The position numbers and the translations under genes are program-made. Positions 1 through 7,163 of a stretch of DNA of 13,570 bases are shown in pieces; positions within the stretch are counted from its first letter, which is position 1, and each line of letters opens with the position of its first letter. Source of the stretch: Pseudomonadota bacterium (GTDB lineage: Bacteria; Desulfobacterota; Syntrophobacteria; Syntrophobacterales; Syntrophobacteraceae); contig JAEZHY010000282.1 of the NCBI GenBank assembly GCA_023416335.1, positions 1 to 13,570 on the forward strand, in the 5' to 3' direction. The notes beneath the pieces are model-generated. The model ran no database searches. It was given only the letters and a program-made list of their open reading frames with translations, and was not told the DNA's origin.

Positions 1-341
1 ACGGCGCAGGCAGGGCACAGGTTGCACGCCCTCACCGCGAATGCAAAGTAGTGGCCGTCGAGAAACGCTGCCCGTTCGATCTGGAGCACGGCCCGGCTCA
101 GTGCCGAGGCGTCGTGTGAATGCACCACCAGGACGCGGGCGTAGCTGTTCACCATTTGACACCGCTCCTCGAAGCCGGTGTTCCTCATGCCGCACCTGAT
201 GCTTTCTTCCGAATAGTATTCGCACCCCCACCGACATTTCAGCATCGCCCGGATATCGAGAAAAATTTCCTCCGGTGTGATCAGGACCGCATGCAGCATT
301 CCGAGTTCTTTTGCCAGTTGGACGTACTTTTCGAAATCCAT
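1..341 (-). CDS. DUF2284 metal-binding protein, 3' end cut by window edge
   Basis: Reading the minus strand from an ATG at 341 gives 113 open codons that run off the left edge. A GGAG ribosome site lies 10 nt upstream of the ATG. The visible part has a KCRWGC cluster (Cys36, Cys40), then Cys50 and Cys61, a long middle segment (YARVLVVHSH, then ERAAFLDGHYFAFA), and a terminal CNLCPAC cluster. That arrangement matches the DUF2284 family of predicted cysteine-rich metal-binding proteins, which probably hold an Fe-S cluster or another metal; their biochemical role is not known to me. Family members usually have CPP after the first cluster, whereas here the order is CGM. The C-terminal cysteines expected after the last visible cluster lie outside the window. 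Family call fairly sure, function unknown. Confidence 0.8.
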   Translation of the reverse strand, partial: MDFEKYVQLAKELGMLHAVLITPEEIFLDIRAMLKCRWGCEYYSEESIRCGMRNTGFEERCQMVNSYARVLVVHSHDASALSRAVLQIERAAFLDGHYFAFAVRACNLCPACA

Positions 342-487
342 GTTCAATGTTCTCCACAGAATGAGGTCGGAACAGGAGTGGGAGCGTTTTCCCGCGCGCA
401 ATTTTCAACAGGGAATCTTCCGGTCCGGGGTATTGTACATTTCCGGGCCATGCTATCTCAAGACAAACGTGACCGAGAATGAACGAC

Positions 488-708
488 ACTTTCGTGAATT
501 TCGTTGCGCGCCACCCATCATCCGAAGAAGACTTCTTGACACGGATGGACACGGATAAACAAGAAGCGAAATCCTGGGTTTCAAAATGCAGCACCGGATG
601 GAGTGCGAGGAGAACGAGGAAACTTTCGTGAATTTCGTTCCGCTCCACCCATCATCCGAAGAAGATTTCTTGACACGGATGGACACGGATGGACAGGAAG
701 TGAAATCC
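488..708 (+). repeat. 87-bp direct repeat, two copies (488-574 and 622-708)
   Basis: The two copies are in the same orientation with a constant 134-bp offset, no gaps and only scattered substitutions. Each begins ACTTTCGTGAATTTCGTT, continues through CACCCATCATCCGAAGAAG, and contains a 10-bp tandem ACACGGATGG motif. The constant spacing points to a fairly recent segmental duplication or two insertions of the same element. No open frame is conserved between them. Confidence 0.85.
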
Positions 709-744
709 AGTTCATCCATCCTGAATTTATCGTATTGTTTTCTT

Positions 745-993
745 TCGTTATTTTCGTGAATTTCGTGGTTGAGGATTTTGTTTTTGCATTTTGCACTTCC
801 CTGCGGCTGAGAGGGAAAAGAGCCCAAAAGCGATGGGTTCCCGCTTCGCTCCAACCCATCCTACGGCCTTATCGCTTTGTTTTCTTTCGTGAATTTCGTG
901 GTTAAGGGTTTTTGCTTTTGCATTTTGGTTGCGGCTATGCCGCTGCAGGAATTTCGTGGTTAAAGAGTCTTTGTCTTTGCACTTCGATTGCGC
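745..993 (+). repeat. Interspersed TTTCGTGAATTTCGTGGTT repeat, three further copies
   Basis: Copies start near 751, 885 and 949. Each has GAATTTCGTGGTT (the last lacks the leading G-rich flank) followed by a T-rich tail (TTTTTGCATTTTG or TTTGTCTTTGCACTT). The same core opens both copies of the 87-bp repeat at 490 and 624, so the motif occurs five times within 470 bases. The core itself is a doubled TTCGTG. These look like spread intergenic elements, not coding sequence. Confidence 0.75.
832..860. repeat. REP-like hairpin
   Basis: GATGGGTT at 832-839 pairs with AACCCATC at 853-860 around a 13-nt loop containing CTTCGCTCC. A degenerate copy with the same loop (AGCGATGGGTT then CTTCGCTCCACTCATCC) lies at 5332-5362. 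This is the pattern of a dispersed repetitive extragenic palindrome. Confidence 0.6.
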
Positions 994-1155
994 AAATCTC
1001 AAATAAGTTTAAGCCTTGGCGGTCGTCTGCCGAATCATGGAGAGCCGGGGAGAGGTTTGCCCGAGCGATTCGGTTCCGTGCAACACGGCCCGGCCGGTTC
1101 AGCACAAGGAATTCCGGGGCAGGCCGGCTTTTTTCTCCTTTGCAGGGGAGGGGGA

Positions 1156-1764
1156 ATGAACATCAGGTATCGTCAGAGTCTTCAAAGGACCATGATCATC
1201 TATTTCTGCCTGATCGGTTTTGCTTCGTGCCTGGTTGGGGTGGAGTTCATAGCCGATACGAACAGCAGGGAGCTTCGGGCGGAACTGTCGAGCAACTTTT
1301 CGCAGCTCGCGGGGCAGGAAATTACTCCCGAGCAGGCCTACCATCCAATAGACGTCCTGAGAAACAAGGCCGTCCTAATGGTGTCCATAGTCCTAGCCGT
1401 GGTCATAATCGTTCTTTCCATGCTGATCAAGAATATCACCGAGCCCCTGCAGCATATGATCGAGGTTTCCAGGGAGATCATAAAGGGTGATCTCAGCCAG
1501 ACGGTCGATATCCGGGCGCGCAATGAACTCTCCGAACTGGGAGGCGCGATCAACGAACTGTCGAGCAATCTCCAGGAAGTGCTCCTGCTGTCGAAGGACA
1601 TCTGCGAAACGGGCGACGGTTTCATTCGGAAGGTGTCGGATGTCTTTGCCGAACAGGGCCTCGATATGGACGGGATAGCCCGGGAAAAGGAATCGCTCGA
1701 AGGCAAAATCCGGCTCCTGAAAGAAATCCTTGAGGACTGCCGGACCTTCAGGATAGGAGGGTAA
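1156..1764 (+). CDS. HAMP-domain membrane protein without output domain
   Basis: Encodes 202 residues. I chose the ATG at 1156 because GGGGAGGGGG lies just upstream and the first helix then sits at the N terminus; the frame is open back to 988, but that part is repeat-derived. Residues 12-33 and 72-91 are hydrophobic helices flanking a short extracytoplasmic loop of about 40 residues. Residues 92-146 fit a HAMP linker (KNITEPLQHMIEV, then GDLSQTVDIRARNELSELG), and 147-195 are charged and probably helical. No histidine kinase, methyl-accepting, cyclase or phosphatase domain follows, which is unusual because HAMP normally passes signals to such a domain. The gene ends 4 bp before the TauE/SafE gene, so the two are almost surely cotranscribed. 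A role in sensing or gating for that exporter is inference. Confidence 0.82.
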   Translation: MNIRYRQSLQRTMIIYFCLIGFASCLVGVEFIADTNSRELRAELSSNFSQLAGQEITPEQAYHPIDVLRNKAVLMVSIVLAVVIIVLSMLIKNITEPLQHMIEVSREIIKGDLSQTVDIRARNELSELGGAINELSSNLQEVLLLSKDICETGDGFIRKVSDVFAEQGLDMDGIAREKESLEGKIRLLKEILEDCRTFRIGG

Positions 1765-1768
1765 GAGA

Positions 1769-2533
1769 GTGGATCAGGCGTGGCTCGCTTTTCCCGCGGG
1801 AATCTGCATCGCGACGGTGGTCATGTCGGTCGGGTTCGGCGGCGGCATGCTGTGGATGCCCTTCCTGCTTGCGGTCCTGAAGATGGAGCCGCAGACTGCC
1901 ATATCGACGTCCCTTTTGATACAGACGTTCGGAACCGCTTCGGGCAGCTTCGCCTATGTTCGGCAGAAGAAAGCGGACACGAGGCTCGCGCTGCTCTTCC
2001 TGTGCATCGCGGTGCCGGGAATCGCCCTGGGCGCCTGGCTCGCGCACAGGGTTACCCTTTCGCATACCGGTCTGATTATCGGACTGATTGCTCTGACCAC
2101 CGCCTTCGTTTTTGTCTCTTCGAACCAGAAGTACACGGATGAAGGCCGGGAGCGGGCGGAAATCGGGAAAGCCGTCAGGCATGCTTGGATCGCCGGGATT
2201 ATGGCCGTGGTGAGCGGAATGCTGACCGTCAACATCGGCGAATGGCTTGTGCCGATCATGCAAAAGAAGATGTCCCTCAAGATGAGCAACGCCGTCGCGA
2301 CCTGCATAGTGATGACGTTCGGGATATCCCTGATCGGGATTTTTTTTCACCTGCTGATGGGAGGGGGCCCAAGCATGGCGGTGTCCCTATGGGGGGCCCC
2401 TGGGGTCCTCATCGGCGGGCAGTTCGGGCCGCGGCTTGTCAGGAGCATAGACGAGCGGATGCTGAAAGAGATCTTCATCTTCATCCTGACCCTTATAGGG
2501 ATTCACCTCGTCTATAATTCGTACCAGGGATAA
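1769..2533 (+). CDS. TauE/SafE family anion exporter
   Basis: Encodes 254 residues with about eight hydrophobic helices in two halves, the usual size and layout of TauE/SafE permeases. These move small sulfur-containing or organic anions such as sulfite, sulfoacetate or taurine-derived sulfonates across the inner membrane. Half one has the glycine-rich GFGGGMLWMPFL (22-33) and TAISTSLLIQTFGTASGSF (43-61). A charged cytoplasmic linker covers about 120-137. Half two has VSGMLTVNIGEWLVPIM (148-164) and GGQFGPRLVRSIDERML (216-232). The start is GTG, with AGGAGG 8 nt upstream, overlapping the end of the HAMP gene; 4 bp separate the two. The substrate cannot be read from the sequence; in a sulfur-metabolising anaerobe a sulfur oxyanion is plausible. 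The gene converges on the antiporter gene with only 9 bp between stop codons. Confidence 0.9.
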   Translation: MDQAWLAFPAGICIATVVMSVGFGGGMLWMPFLLAVLKMEPQTAISTSLLIQTFGTASGSFAYVRQKKADTRLALLFLCIAVPGIALGAWLAHRVTLSHTGLIIGLIALTTAFVFVSSNQKYTDEGRERAEIGKAVRHAWIAGIMAVVSGMLTVNIGEWLVPIMQKKMSLKMSNAVATCIVMTFGISLIGIFFHLLMGGGPSMAVSLWGAPGVLIGGQFGPRLVRSIDERMLKEIFIFILTLIGIHLVYNSYQG

Positions 2534-2542
2534 AAGGGACGA

Positions 2543-4279
2543 CTAGTCGAGAATCTCCTTCCGCAACTCGAGTTGGGCCAACTCTGTCTCCCGGTAACGA
2601 TCCAGGCCTGCGTGCAGCGAATCCGCAATGATACCGGCCAGGGACCTTGCCGAGTGTATTCTCGGGATGAAAACGTAGTCGGCGCCTTGCTGATAGAGAG
2701 TCCTGGCCATGTCCAGTGTGTTGGCGGTCACTATTACCCGGGCCTGTGGACAGAGTCTTCTCGCGAAGCGAAGCAGCTTCTCATTGGATGTGCCCCGGAG
2801 GATGGAATCCGGAATGGTGCAAACTATTGTCTTTGCGCAGTCGATGTGTGCGTGCTTCAGTGTGTCCATGCATGAAATGTCGCCATAGACGCAGCTGACC
2901 TCCCGCTCGTTGAGCTTGAGATGAACCATGGGATTGAAATCGACAACCATAATCTTTTCCGCCATCGGTGTTCCATCTCTGTCCTGCATCGATTCCAGGT
3001 CATGAAATATCGAACTTGCCTCCCTGAAAAACCCCAGGAAGACGATTTCCTTGGGGCGTTCTTCCTCTCCTGCGGCCGATATCTGCTCATCGATATCTTT
3101 CACCCCGAACTTCCTGAGCAATTGGGCAATTCTCCTCTGGATTTCATGGTTGTACTGGATCATGTAGGTCGAGAGCACAGAAGTAATCGTGAAGATGAAA
3201 ATCAGAATGCCCACCAGTTGGGAGTCGATGTGTTTGAACCTGAATCCGAGCGCTGCTATGACCAGGGAGAATTCACTCATTTGCGAGAGGTTGATGAATG
3301 GAATGAGGCTCGTCCTCAGCCCGTTATTCATCGAATAAAGAACGGGGAAAATGGAGAGAAACCTCGATGCCAGGAGAAATATGGATCCCAGGGCTGCGTA
3401 GCCGAGGAGCGAGGCTGTGGGAACCGGAATTTGAAGCCCGAGGCCCACGAAGAACAGGGTAACGAAAAAGTCCCTGATATTTATGACCTTTGAAATAACG
3501 TCGATGTTGTAGGGAAAGGTTGAAAGGCTCACTCCGGCCATGAGCGCCCCCATTTCCTTCGACAGGCCCATCTCGCCGGCAATGCCGCTCAACAGAAAGC
3601 ACCATGCGATTGCGGTAACCAGGAGCAACTCGGGAATTTTCGCGATGAAGGAAAATACATGCGAAAGAAGGTACCTGCTCAATATGAGACTCAGCAGGAC
3701 CAGGCCGGCGCCTTTGAGCACCGAAATCAGAATGACCGAGACCCCGGGGCTCAGCAGATTCGGCTGCAGGGATAAAAAGAGAATGGCCCAAATGTCCTGG
3801 AAGACCAGTATCCCGAGAGTGATTCGCCCCGGGAGAGTTGAAAGCTCGAATTTATCATAGAGAATTTTCACCACGATCATCGTACTGCTCAAGGCCGCGG
3901 CCACCGCGAGGTAGAGCGCGTCAAACCGGCCTTCCCCGATGCGAAATCCCAGGAGGACAAAGAAGCCGATTCCGAGAGCCACGCAGATGATAAACTGTGA
4001 AATACCCGAGATTACCAGAGTCCGTCCTGCCGAAAGGAGCTTTTTGAGATCGATTTCCAGCCCGATGATGAACAGGAGAAGGATGAGGCCGATCTCCGAG
4101 ATAATCGTGATGCTCTCCTGGTCCTTGATCAGACCAAAACCGATCTTCGGTCCGAGCACAATTCCTGCCGCCAGATAAGCCAGGAGGAGAGGCTGTTTCA
4201 ATGCCCTGGCAATGAGGGCAAAGCCTGTCGCCGTTATAATGGCGAGTCCAATACTCGATAACAGATCAACCTCATGCAT
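2543..4279 (-). CDS. CPA2-family cation:proton antiporter with C-terminal TrkA-N-like domain
   Basis: Encodes 578 residues. Residues 1 to about 375 form a 12-13 helix Na+/H+ exchanger domain: LLLFIIGLEID (67-77), SSTMIVVKIL (131-140), FQDIWAILFL (160-169) and GALMAGVSLS (244-253). The Gln161-Asp162 pair sits where KefB/KefC-type transporters have QD, which suggests potassium/proton rather than strict sodium/proton exchange (inference). After a linker, residues 409-560 resemble a TrkA-N (RCK) regulatory domain with VVDFNP (445-450), VYGDIS (464-469) and a run of regular alpha/beta elements (IVCTIPD, RVIVTAN). The usual GxGxxG nucleotide loop is replaced by LGFFREA (415-421). The ATG at 4279 has GGAG 10 nt upstream. 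The gene stands alone, convergent with the exporter pair. Likely role: ion and pH homeostasis at the inner membrane. Confidence 0.92.
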   Translation of the reverse strand: MHEVDLLSSIGLAIITATGFALIARALKQPLLLAYLAAGIVLGPKIGFGLIKDQESITIISEIGLILLLFIIGLEIDLKKLLSAGRTLVISGISQFIICVALGIGFFVLLGFRIGEGRFDALYLAVAAALSSTMIVVKILYDKFELSTLPGRITLGILVFQDIWAILFLSLQPNLLSPGVSVILISVLKGAGLVLLSLILSRYLLSHVFSFIAKIPELLLVTAIAWCFLLSGIAGEMGLSKEMGALMAGVSLSTFPYNIDVISKVINIRDFFVTLFFVGLGLQIPVPTASLLGYAALGSIFLLASRFLSIFPVLYSMNNGLRTSLIPFINLSQMSEFSLVIAALGFRFKHIDSQLVGILIFIFTITSVLSTYMIQYNHEIQRRIAQLLRKFGVKDIDEQISAAGEEERPKEIVFLGFFREASSIFHDLESMQDRDGTPMAEKIMVVDFNPMVHLKLNEREVSCVYGDISCMDTLKHAHIDCAKTIVCTIPDSILRGTSNEKLLRFARRLCPQARVIVTANTLDMARTLYQQGADYVFIPRIHSARSLAGIIADSLHAGLDRYRETELAQLELRKEILD

Positions 4280-5436
4280 ATGCGAATAGCTCCATAAATA
4301 AATAACCCAACAAAGCGAGACAACGGTCAGGGTGTTTGATGCTCTCGGGCAATTGCCTGCGCAGGCTTACTCATATTGGCGGGCTGAATGGATTGCCCGT
4401 GTTTCCGCGCTCAGCGGATTGCAGGATACGGTTACACCACTGCCGAAGGTCGGCGACCGGCGGCCGGAAGGCGTGGCGGAGGGGCGCGTGCTTCGAGAGA
4501 GGAGCCGGCGTTGCCGAAGACCGGGGACCTCGCCAGGCACAGCTCGATCATGCGTGATAAAGAGGGTATTGGTGGATTGTAGCCGGCGGGAATCGGCCAG
4601 GAGTGACTGATATGCGGGTTCCCTCCGCATGAGCGGAGAGCTTTGTCGAGAAGAATGCAGGCAACCGGCCGATCTTGAAGAACGAAGCCGTGCTGCCCTT
4701 TCATGCCGGGTTTTGGGATGGAGGAATCGGCCGGGCCGAGTGCCGGAGAGGGAAAACAGATCGCCGAAATCAGCAGAAGAATCACCGCTGGACTGAATAG
4801 TCCGCTGTTCCCCTCGCCTGGACCGGCATTCCTTGCTGTAAGTTTCACCGAGGCCGTCACAATTCGCTCAATCTACTCCGAACGGGTAAACGATCTGCGC
4901 ACGGATGCGGGACATGGCCGATGACGGTCTCATAAATTGTCAAAATCAGTCCGGGAGCCGGGCAGACCTTAATGAGTTTAATTTTTGGATGCTAATAATA
5001 GGCAAAAGCAAAGAATTCGTCCAATGGAAATGCCGGAGGGACAGCTCGGGTCGAAACATTGTCGCGGCGGGAAATGTAACGGATAGGGGGTGTCTTTCAG
5101 GGCCGGTCCCCACGGTCCGGCTCATTGGCGTCAACTTGGCAGCGGACTCCTTCTATTTAACCCATTCAGGGTAAATATGATGGGGGAGCCGCCTCCCTCC
5201 CGGGGTGGCGCGCCGCTGACCCCGGGCTGAAATTATTTAGTGCTTTCAGCGCAAAAGACGACTCGATCGCTTAAGTTGGAGCATATGAGGTCCGGCTTGG
5301 GAATCCCATCGGGAGTGCCGGCTTCCTCAAAAGCGATGGGTTCAGCTTCGCTCCACTCATCCTGCGTTGACCATGTAAGCCTATGAAATAAAATAACAAA
5401 GTTGTTGACAAGCTCGGCGGATCTCCCAAAACCTGC
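4280..5436. other. Long stretch without a confident gene
   Basis: This is 1157 bases between the antiporter start and the stop of the small membrane protein. Several open frames of 60-140 codons exist on both strands, but they overlap, lack good ribosome sites and show no family I recognise. The one with any protein-like character (4432-4860, minus) is listed separately with low confidence. The right part (5170-5370) is rich in GC palindromes and carries a degenerate REP-like copy at 5332-5362. The promoter of the antiporter should lie just after 4280. No tRNA or riboswitch fold was recognised. Confidence 0.6.
4432..4860 (-). CDS. Doubtful hypothetical protein with a signal-like N terminus
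   Basis: An open frame of 142 codons starts at GTG 4860. Residues 23-36 are hydrophobic (FSPAVILLLISAIC), followed by FPSPALG, which could be a signal peptide or a single membrane anchor. The rest is rich in proline, serine, cysteine and arginine, with no domain I recognise. The only purine-rich stretch upstream (GGAG) is about 15 nt away, too far for a good ribosome site, and the opposite strand is also open over much of it. It could be a fast-evolving orphan gene or chance. I list it because nothing better occupies the gap. Confidence 0.2.
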   Translation of the reverse strand: MTASVKLTARNAGPGEGNSGLFSPAVILLLISAICFPSPALGPADSSIPKPGMKGQHGFVLQDRPVACILLDKALRSCGGNPHISHSWPIPAGYNPPIPSLSRMIELCLARSPVFGNAGSSLEARAPPPRLPAAGRRPSAVV

Positions 5437-5454
5437 TCACTGCTCACTGCTCAC
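5434..5454. repeat. Heptamer tandem repeat TGCTCAC, three units
   Basis: Three perfect TGCTCAC units (GTGAGCA on the minus strand) cover the last codons and stop codon of the small membrane protein. The same heptamer family recurs at 9522-9549 and 9613-9626. Confidence 0.85.
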
Positions 5455-5763
5455 TTGTCGCCTAACGACAAAAGCGGAAAGCAGGGTCAAAATCGTTACC
5501 GTACCCAGTATCAATACCATGCGGATCCAGGGCAGCCCCGCCGACATCCTCCATGCGGTGAGCCCGATTATTGTGTTTATCCACTCGGCGGCGGCGAGAA
5601 CGTAGAAAAGTTGTACGGCTCTCACCGCCCACTTTGCCCCCGTGAAAAGAAGAGGAATGCTCAGGAGGGAGGCAATCAGAAATATCGATTCACGATCCCT
5701 GAAGAAGTGGGCAGCGGCGGCGAGGCTGCAAAGCACGGGCAAAGCGTATTTCAGGCGGTTCAT
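5437..5763 (-). CDS. Small four-helix membrane protein of unknown function
   Basis: Encodes 108 residues when started at the ATG at 5763, which has AAGGA 9 nt upstream; an in-frame ATG at 5781 has no ribosome site. Four hydrophobic stretches lie at about residues 5-20, 27-43, 49-67 and 80-98, separated by short charged loops (RDRES, GAKWAVR, WRMSAGLPWIRM). The pattern resembles small conserved integral membrane proteins I have seen in Proteobacteria, but I cannot name a function. The last residues (VSSEQ) and the stop codon are encoded by the heptamer repeat, so the original C terminus may have been replaced. It stands alone, and a TTGAC-N4-GTCAA palindrome 84 bp upstream may regulate it. Confidence 0.75.
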   Translation of the reverse strand: MNRLKYALPVLCSLAAAAHFFRDRESIFLIASLLSIPLLFTGAKWAVRAVQLFYVLAAAEWINTIIGLTAWRMSAGLPWIRMVLILGTVTILTLLSAFVVRRQVSSEQ

Positions 5764-5845
5764 TTTTCCGTCCTTTCTCATAGGTATTCATTCCCGACAT
5801 ACATCTTTATCGCAGATAAAATAGATCCGATCGGGGCCCTGAATC

Positions 5846-5861
5846 CTTGACTTGAGTCAAG
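5846..5861. promoter_or_regulatory. CRP/FNR-type palindrome TTGAC-N4-GTCAA
   Basis: CTTGAC (5846-5851) and GTCAAG (5856-5861) are perfect inverted halves around TTGA. The spacing is that of CRP/FNR-family operators, and from memory this half-site resembles the HcpR motif reported in sulfate-reducing delta-proteobacteria. It lies 84 bp before the start of the small membrane protein on the minus strand. Such a short palindrome can occur by chance. Confidence 0.35.
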
Positions 5862-6245
5862 CGGCTCAGCCTCCCGTAAATTCAGTGAATTTTCCTCTTT
5901 TCGAAGTCTCGCGATAAATCCGGGGGTATTGGAAAAGCTAAGCAGATACACGCGCTGAAGAATCAAAATCGTTCAAAGTTATCCCCAGGGGGCGTGCGCG
6001 CCGGTTCCCCTCGGTTCCATGGGCGCCTAAGAGGTTGATGTCAAACGATTTACAGAACCGGCAACATGAAAATCTTGTTCAAAAAGCAAGAAAGTGCCTG
6101 ATAGTAGTACGAAAATCACGAAAAAAAACAATTGGATAAAGGTCGTAGGCAACTTAAGGGCCTACGGCACCGCACCTGCATTGAGAGATGGGGGCTGAAA
6201 TCATTTGTGATGGTGGAACGTTAAAACAAGTAAACGGTGAGTCGT

Positions 6246-6350
6246 GTAGGGTGGGTACCCCGCTTTTGGGGTGCCCACCGCCTAGCCATCCCGACGAGAC
6301 TTGATCCGAGGGGGCGGACGGTGGGCACGATGGTGCTGTGCCCACCATAC
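6246..6350 (+). repeat. Palindromic element, copy A (about 105 bp)
   Basis: Starts with GTAGGGTGGGTAC (6246-6258) and ends with GTGCCCACCATAC (6338-6350), imperfect inverted termini. Internally it has two hairpins, GGGTACCCC with GGGGTGCCC on the left and GGTGGGCAC with GTGCCCACC on the right. It is related to copies at 9799-9902, 13238-13344 and 13456-13566. The design, two inverted palindromes per unit, is that of a BIME or MITE. Confidence 0.8.
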
Positions 6351-6563
6351 GGCACTGGAGCCCGGCCCAAAAGCACTCAACACGGGACGGGATTGGGGGC
6401 GCCATAAAATGCCTGGGAACCGGGGCCCGTCTTTATTTGGGCAGCAGTCCCTCCTCCGCCATGCTCGAACAGGTGAGAAAACAGGCGGCCGAACTAGAGG
6501 CGTCCGAGCAGATCTCATCCGCTCCCGAAGCATAATCCCGGAATTGCCCAGGATTGTGGGACC

Positions 6564-7163
6564 TCAGAAATCTATCCCCGGTTGCGGCTCGATTCCCTTG
6601 CGGTAAGCGTGTGAGATCTCTTTTACCTCGCTGACCGTGTCCGCCATGGCAATTACCTCAGGGACCGCGTCGCGGCCGGTCAGCACGAGATGTAGAAGGG
6701 GAGGCTTGCTGCGGATAAGATCCAGCACCTGCTCGATATCGACGAGCTTCAGATGCAGTGCGTTATTGATTTCATCCAGGACTATCAGTCCGTAGTCCCC
6801 TGATGTAATCCGTTCCCTTGCTAAGTTGAGCGCCCTTTGCGCGGCGTCCCGATGTTGGGCGTGCGTAAAGGGGTTTCCCTGAATTCCGCAAAAGCCCATC
6901 CCCGTCGGGACTATTTCAACGTCGCAATCGATCTTCTTCACCGCTTCCCACTCGCCGGTGAAGATGTCCCCTTTCATGAACTGTATCATGCAGACCTTCA
7001 TTCCGTGCCCGCAGGCACGCAGGACCATCCCCAGCGCTGAAGAGGTTTTCCCCTTCCCATAGCCGGTAAGGACCACTACAAGACCGACCCTTTTCTCCGG
7101 GTCGAGGCGGGTGATCTTCAATTGAGGGTTCAGCCTTGTCAGCTTGCGTTCTTCTTCTCCCAT
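6564..7163 (-). CDS. cobO: Cob(I)yrinic acid a,c-diamide adenosyltransferase
   Basis: Encodes 199 residues from the ATG at 7163, which has AAGGA 11 nt upstream; in-frame ATGs at 7190 and 7235 are possible but lack a ribosome site. The enzyme transfers the 5'-deoxyadenosyl group of ATP to the cobalt of cob(I)alamin or its precursors, making the coenzyme form of B12 in the cytoplasm. The CobO/BtuR/CobA fold is clear: P-loop GYGKGKTSSALG (34-45), MIQFMKG (about 59-65), Walker B-like VLDEINNAL (128-136), LTGRDA (161-166), and the family's closing HAYRKGIEPQPGIDF. The length is usual. The N-terminal 25 residues are charged and linker-like. No other cobalamin gene lies nearby and I saw no B12 riboswitch upstream. 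In a propionate-type syntroph or sulfate reducer it would serve methylmalonyl-CoA mutase (inference). Confidence 0.93.
   Translation of the reverse strand: MGEEERKLTRLNPQLKITRLDPEKRVGLVVVLTGYGKGKTSSALGMVLRACGHGMKVCMIQFMKGDIFTGEWEAVKKIDCDVEIVPTGMGFCGIQGNPFTHAQHRDAAQRALNLARERITSGDYGLIVLDEINNALHLKLVDIEQVLDLIRSKPPLLHLVLTGRDAVPEVIAMADTVSEVKEISHAYRKGIEPQPGIDF

Larger units (their letters stand above)
342..1155. other. Repeat-rich non-coding region
   Basis: This stretch of 814 bases has open frames on both strands, but they overlap each other, lack ribosome sites and read through repeats, giving low-complexity peptides such as NHEIHE. I regard all of them as spurious. The region holds a duplicated 87-bp segment, five copies of an ATTTCGTG-type motif and one REP-like hairpin, annotated separately. 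The last 150 bases, with a GC-rich hairpin-like segment ending in six Ts at 1129-1134, lead into the HAMP gene and probably contain its promoter, which I could not pin down. Confidence 0.7.
5764..6563. other. Intergenic region, mostly non-coding
   Basis: This is 800 bases between two minus-strand genes. It holds the TTGAC-type palindrome at 5847-5860, an AT-richer stretch (6030-6140), a small hairpin (CGTAGGC 6144-6150 with GCCTACG 6160-6166) and one copy of the 105-bp inverted-terminus element. Open frames here run through the repeat and look spurious. A 24-codon tail near 6461-6535 reads like an alpha-helical protein fragment (EQVRKQAAELEASEQ) and could be a relic, but has nothing to support expression. 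Confidence 0.6.

Noticed and set aside
453..1002. Several open frames on both strands (peptides such as NHEIHENNERKQ)
   Set aside because: They run through the interspersed repeats, overlap each other and have no ribosome sites; the composition is that of translated repeats.
1090..1134. GC stem (CCGGCC / GGCCGG) followed by six Ts, terminator-like
   Set aside because: The stem is only six pairs with a loop of about 26 nt, and no gene on the + strand upstream needs a terminator.
988..1155. N-terminal extension of the HAMP protein to 988
   Set aside because: No ribosome site, repeat-derived sequence at its start, and it would bury the first membrane helix behind 56 odd residues; the ATG at 1156 has a strong purine-rich site.
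2540..2549. CGACTAGTCG palindrome between the exporter and antiporter stops, considered as a bidirectional terminator
   Set aside because: Only 10 bp with no loop and no T runs; probably chance.
5434..5454. CRISPR or iteron array made of the heptamers
   Set aside because: Units are only 7 bp with no spacers, and no cas or replication gene is nearby.
6144..6166. CGTAGGC / GCCTACG hairpin near an A-run, considered as a terminator
   Set aside because: The T run on the minus strand is about 14 nt from the stem, too far for an intrinsic terminator.
6338..6535. 65-codon frame ending in an alpha-helical looking segment (EQVRKQAAELEASEQ)
   Set aside because: It crosses the palindromic element and has no ribosome site; at most a short gene relic.
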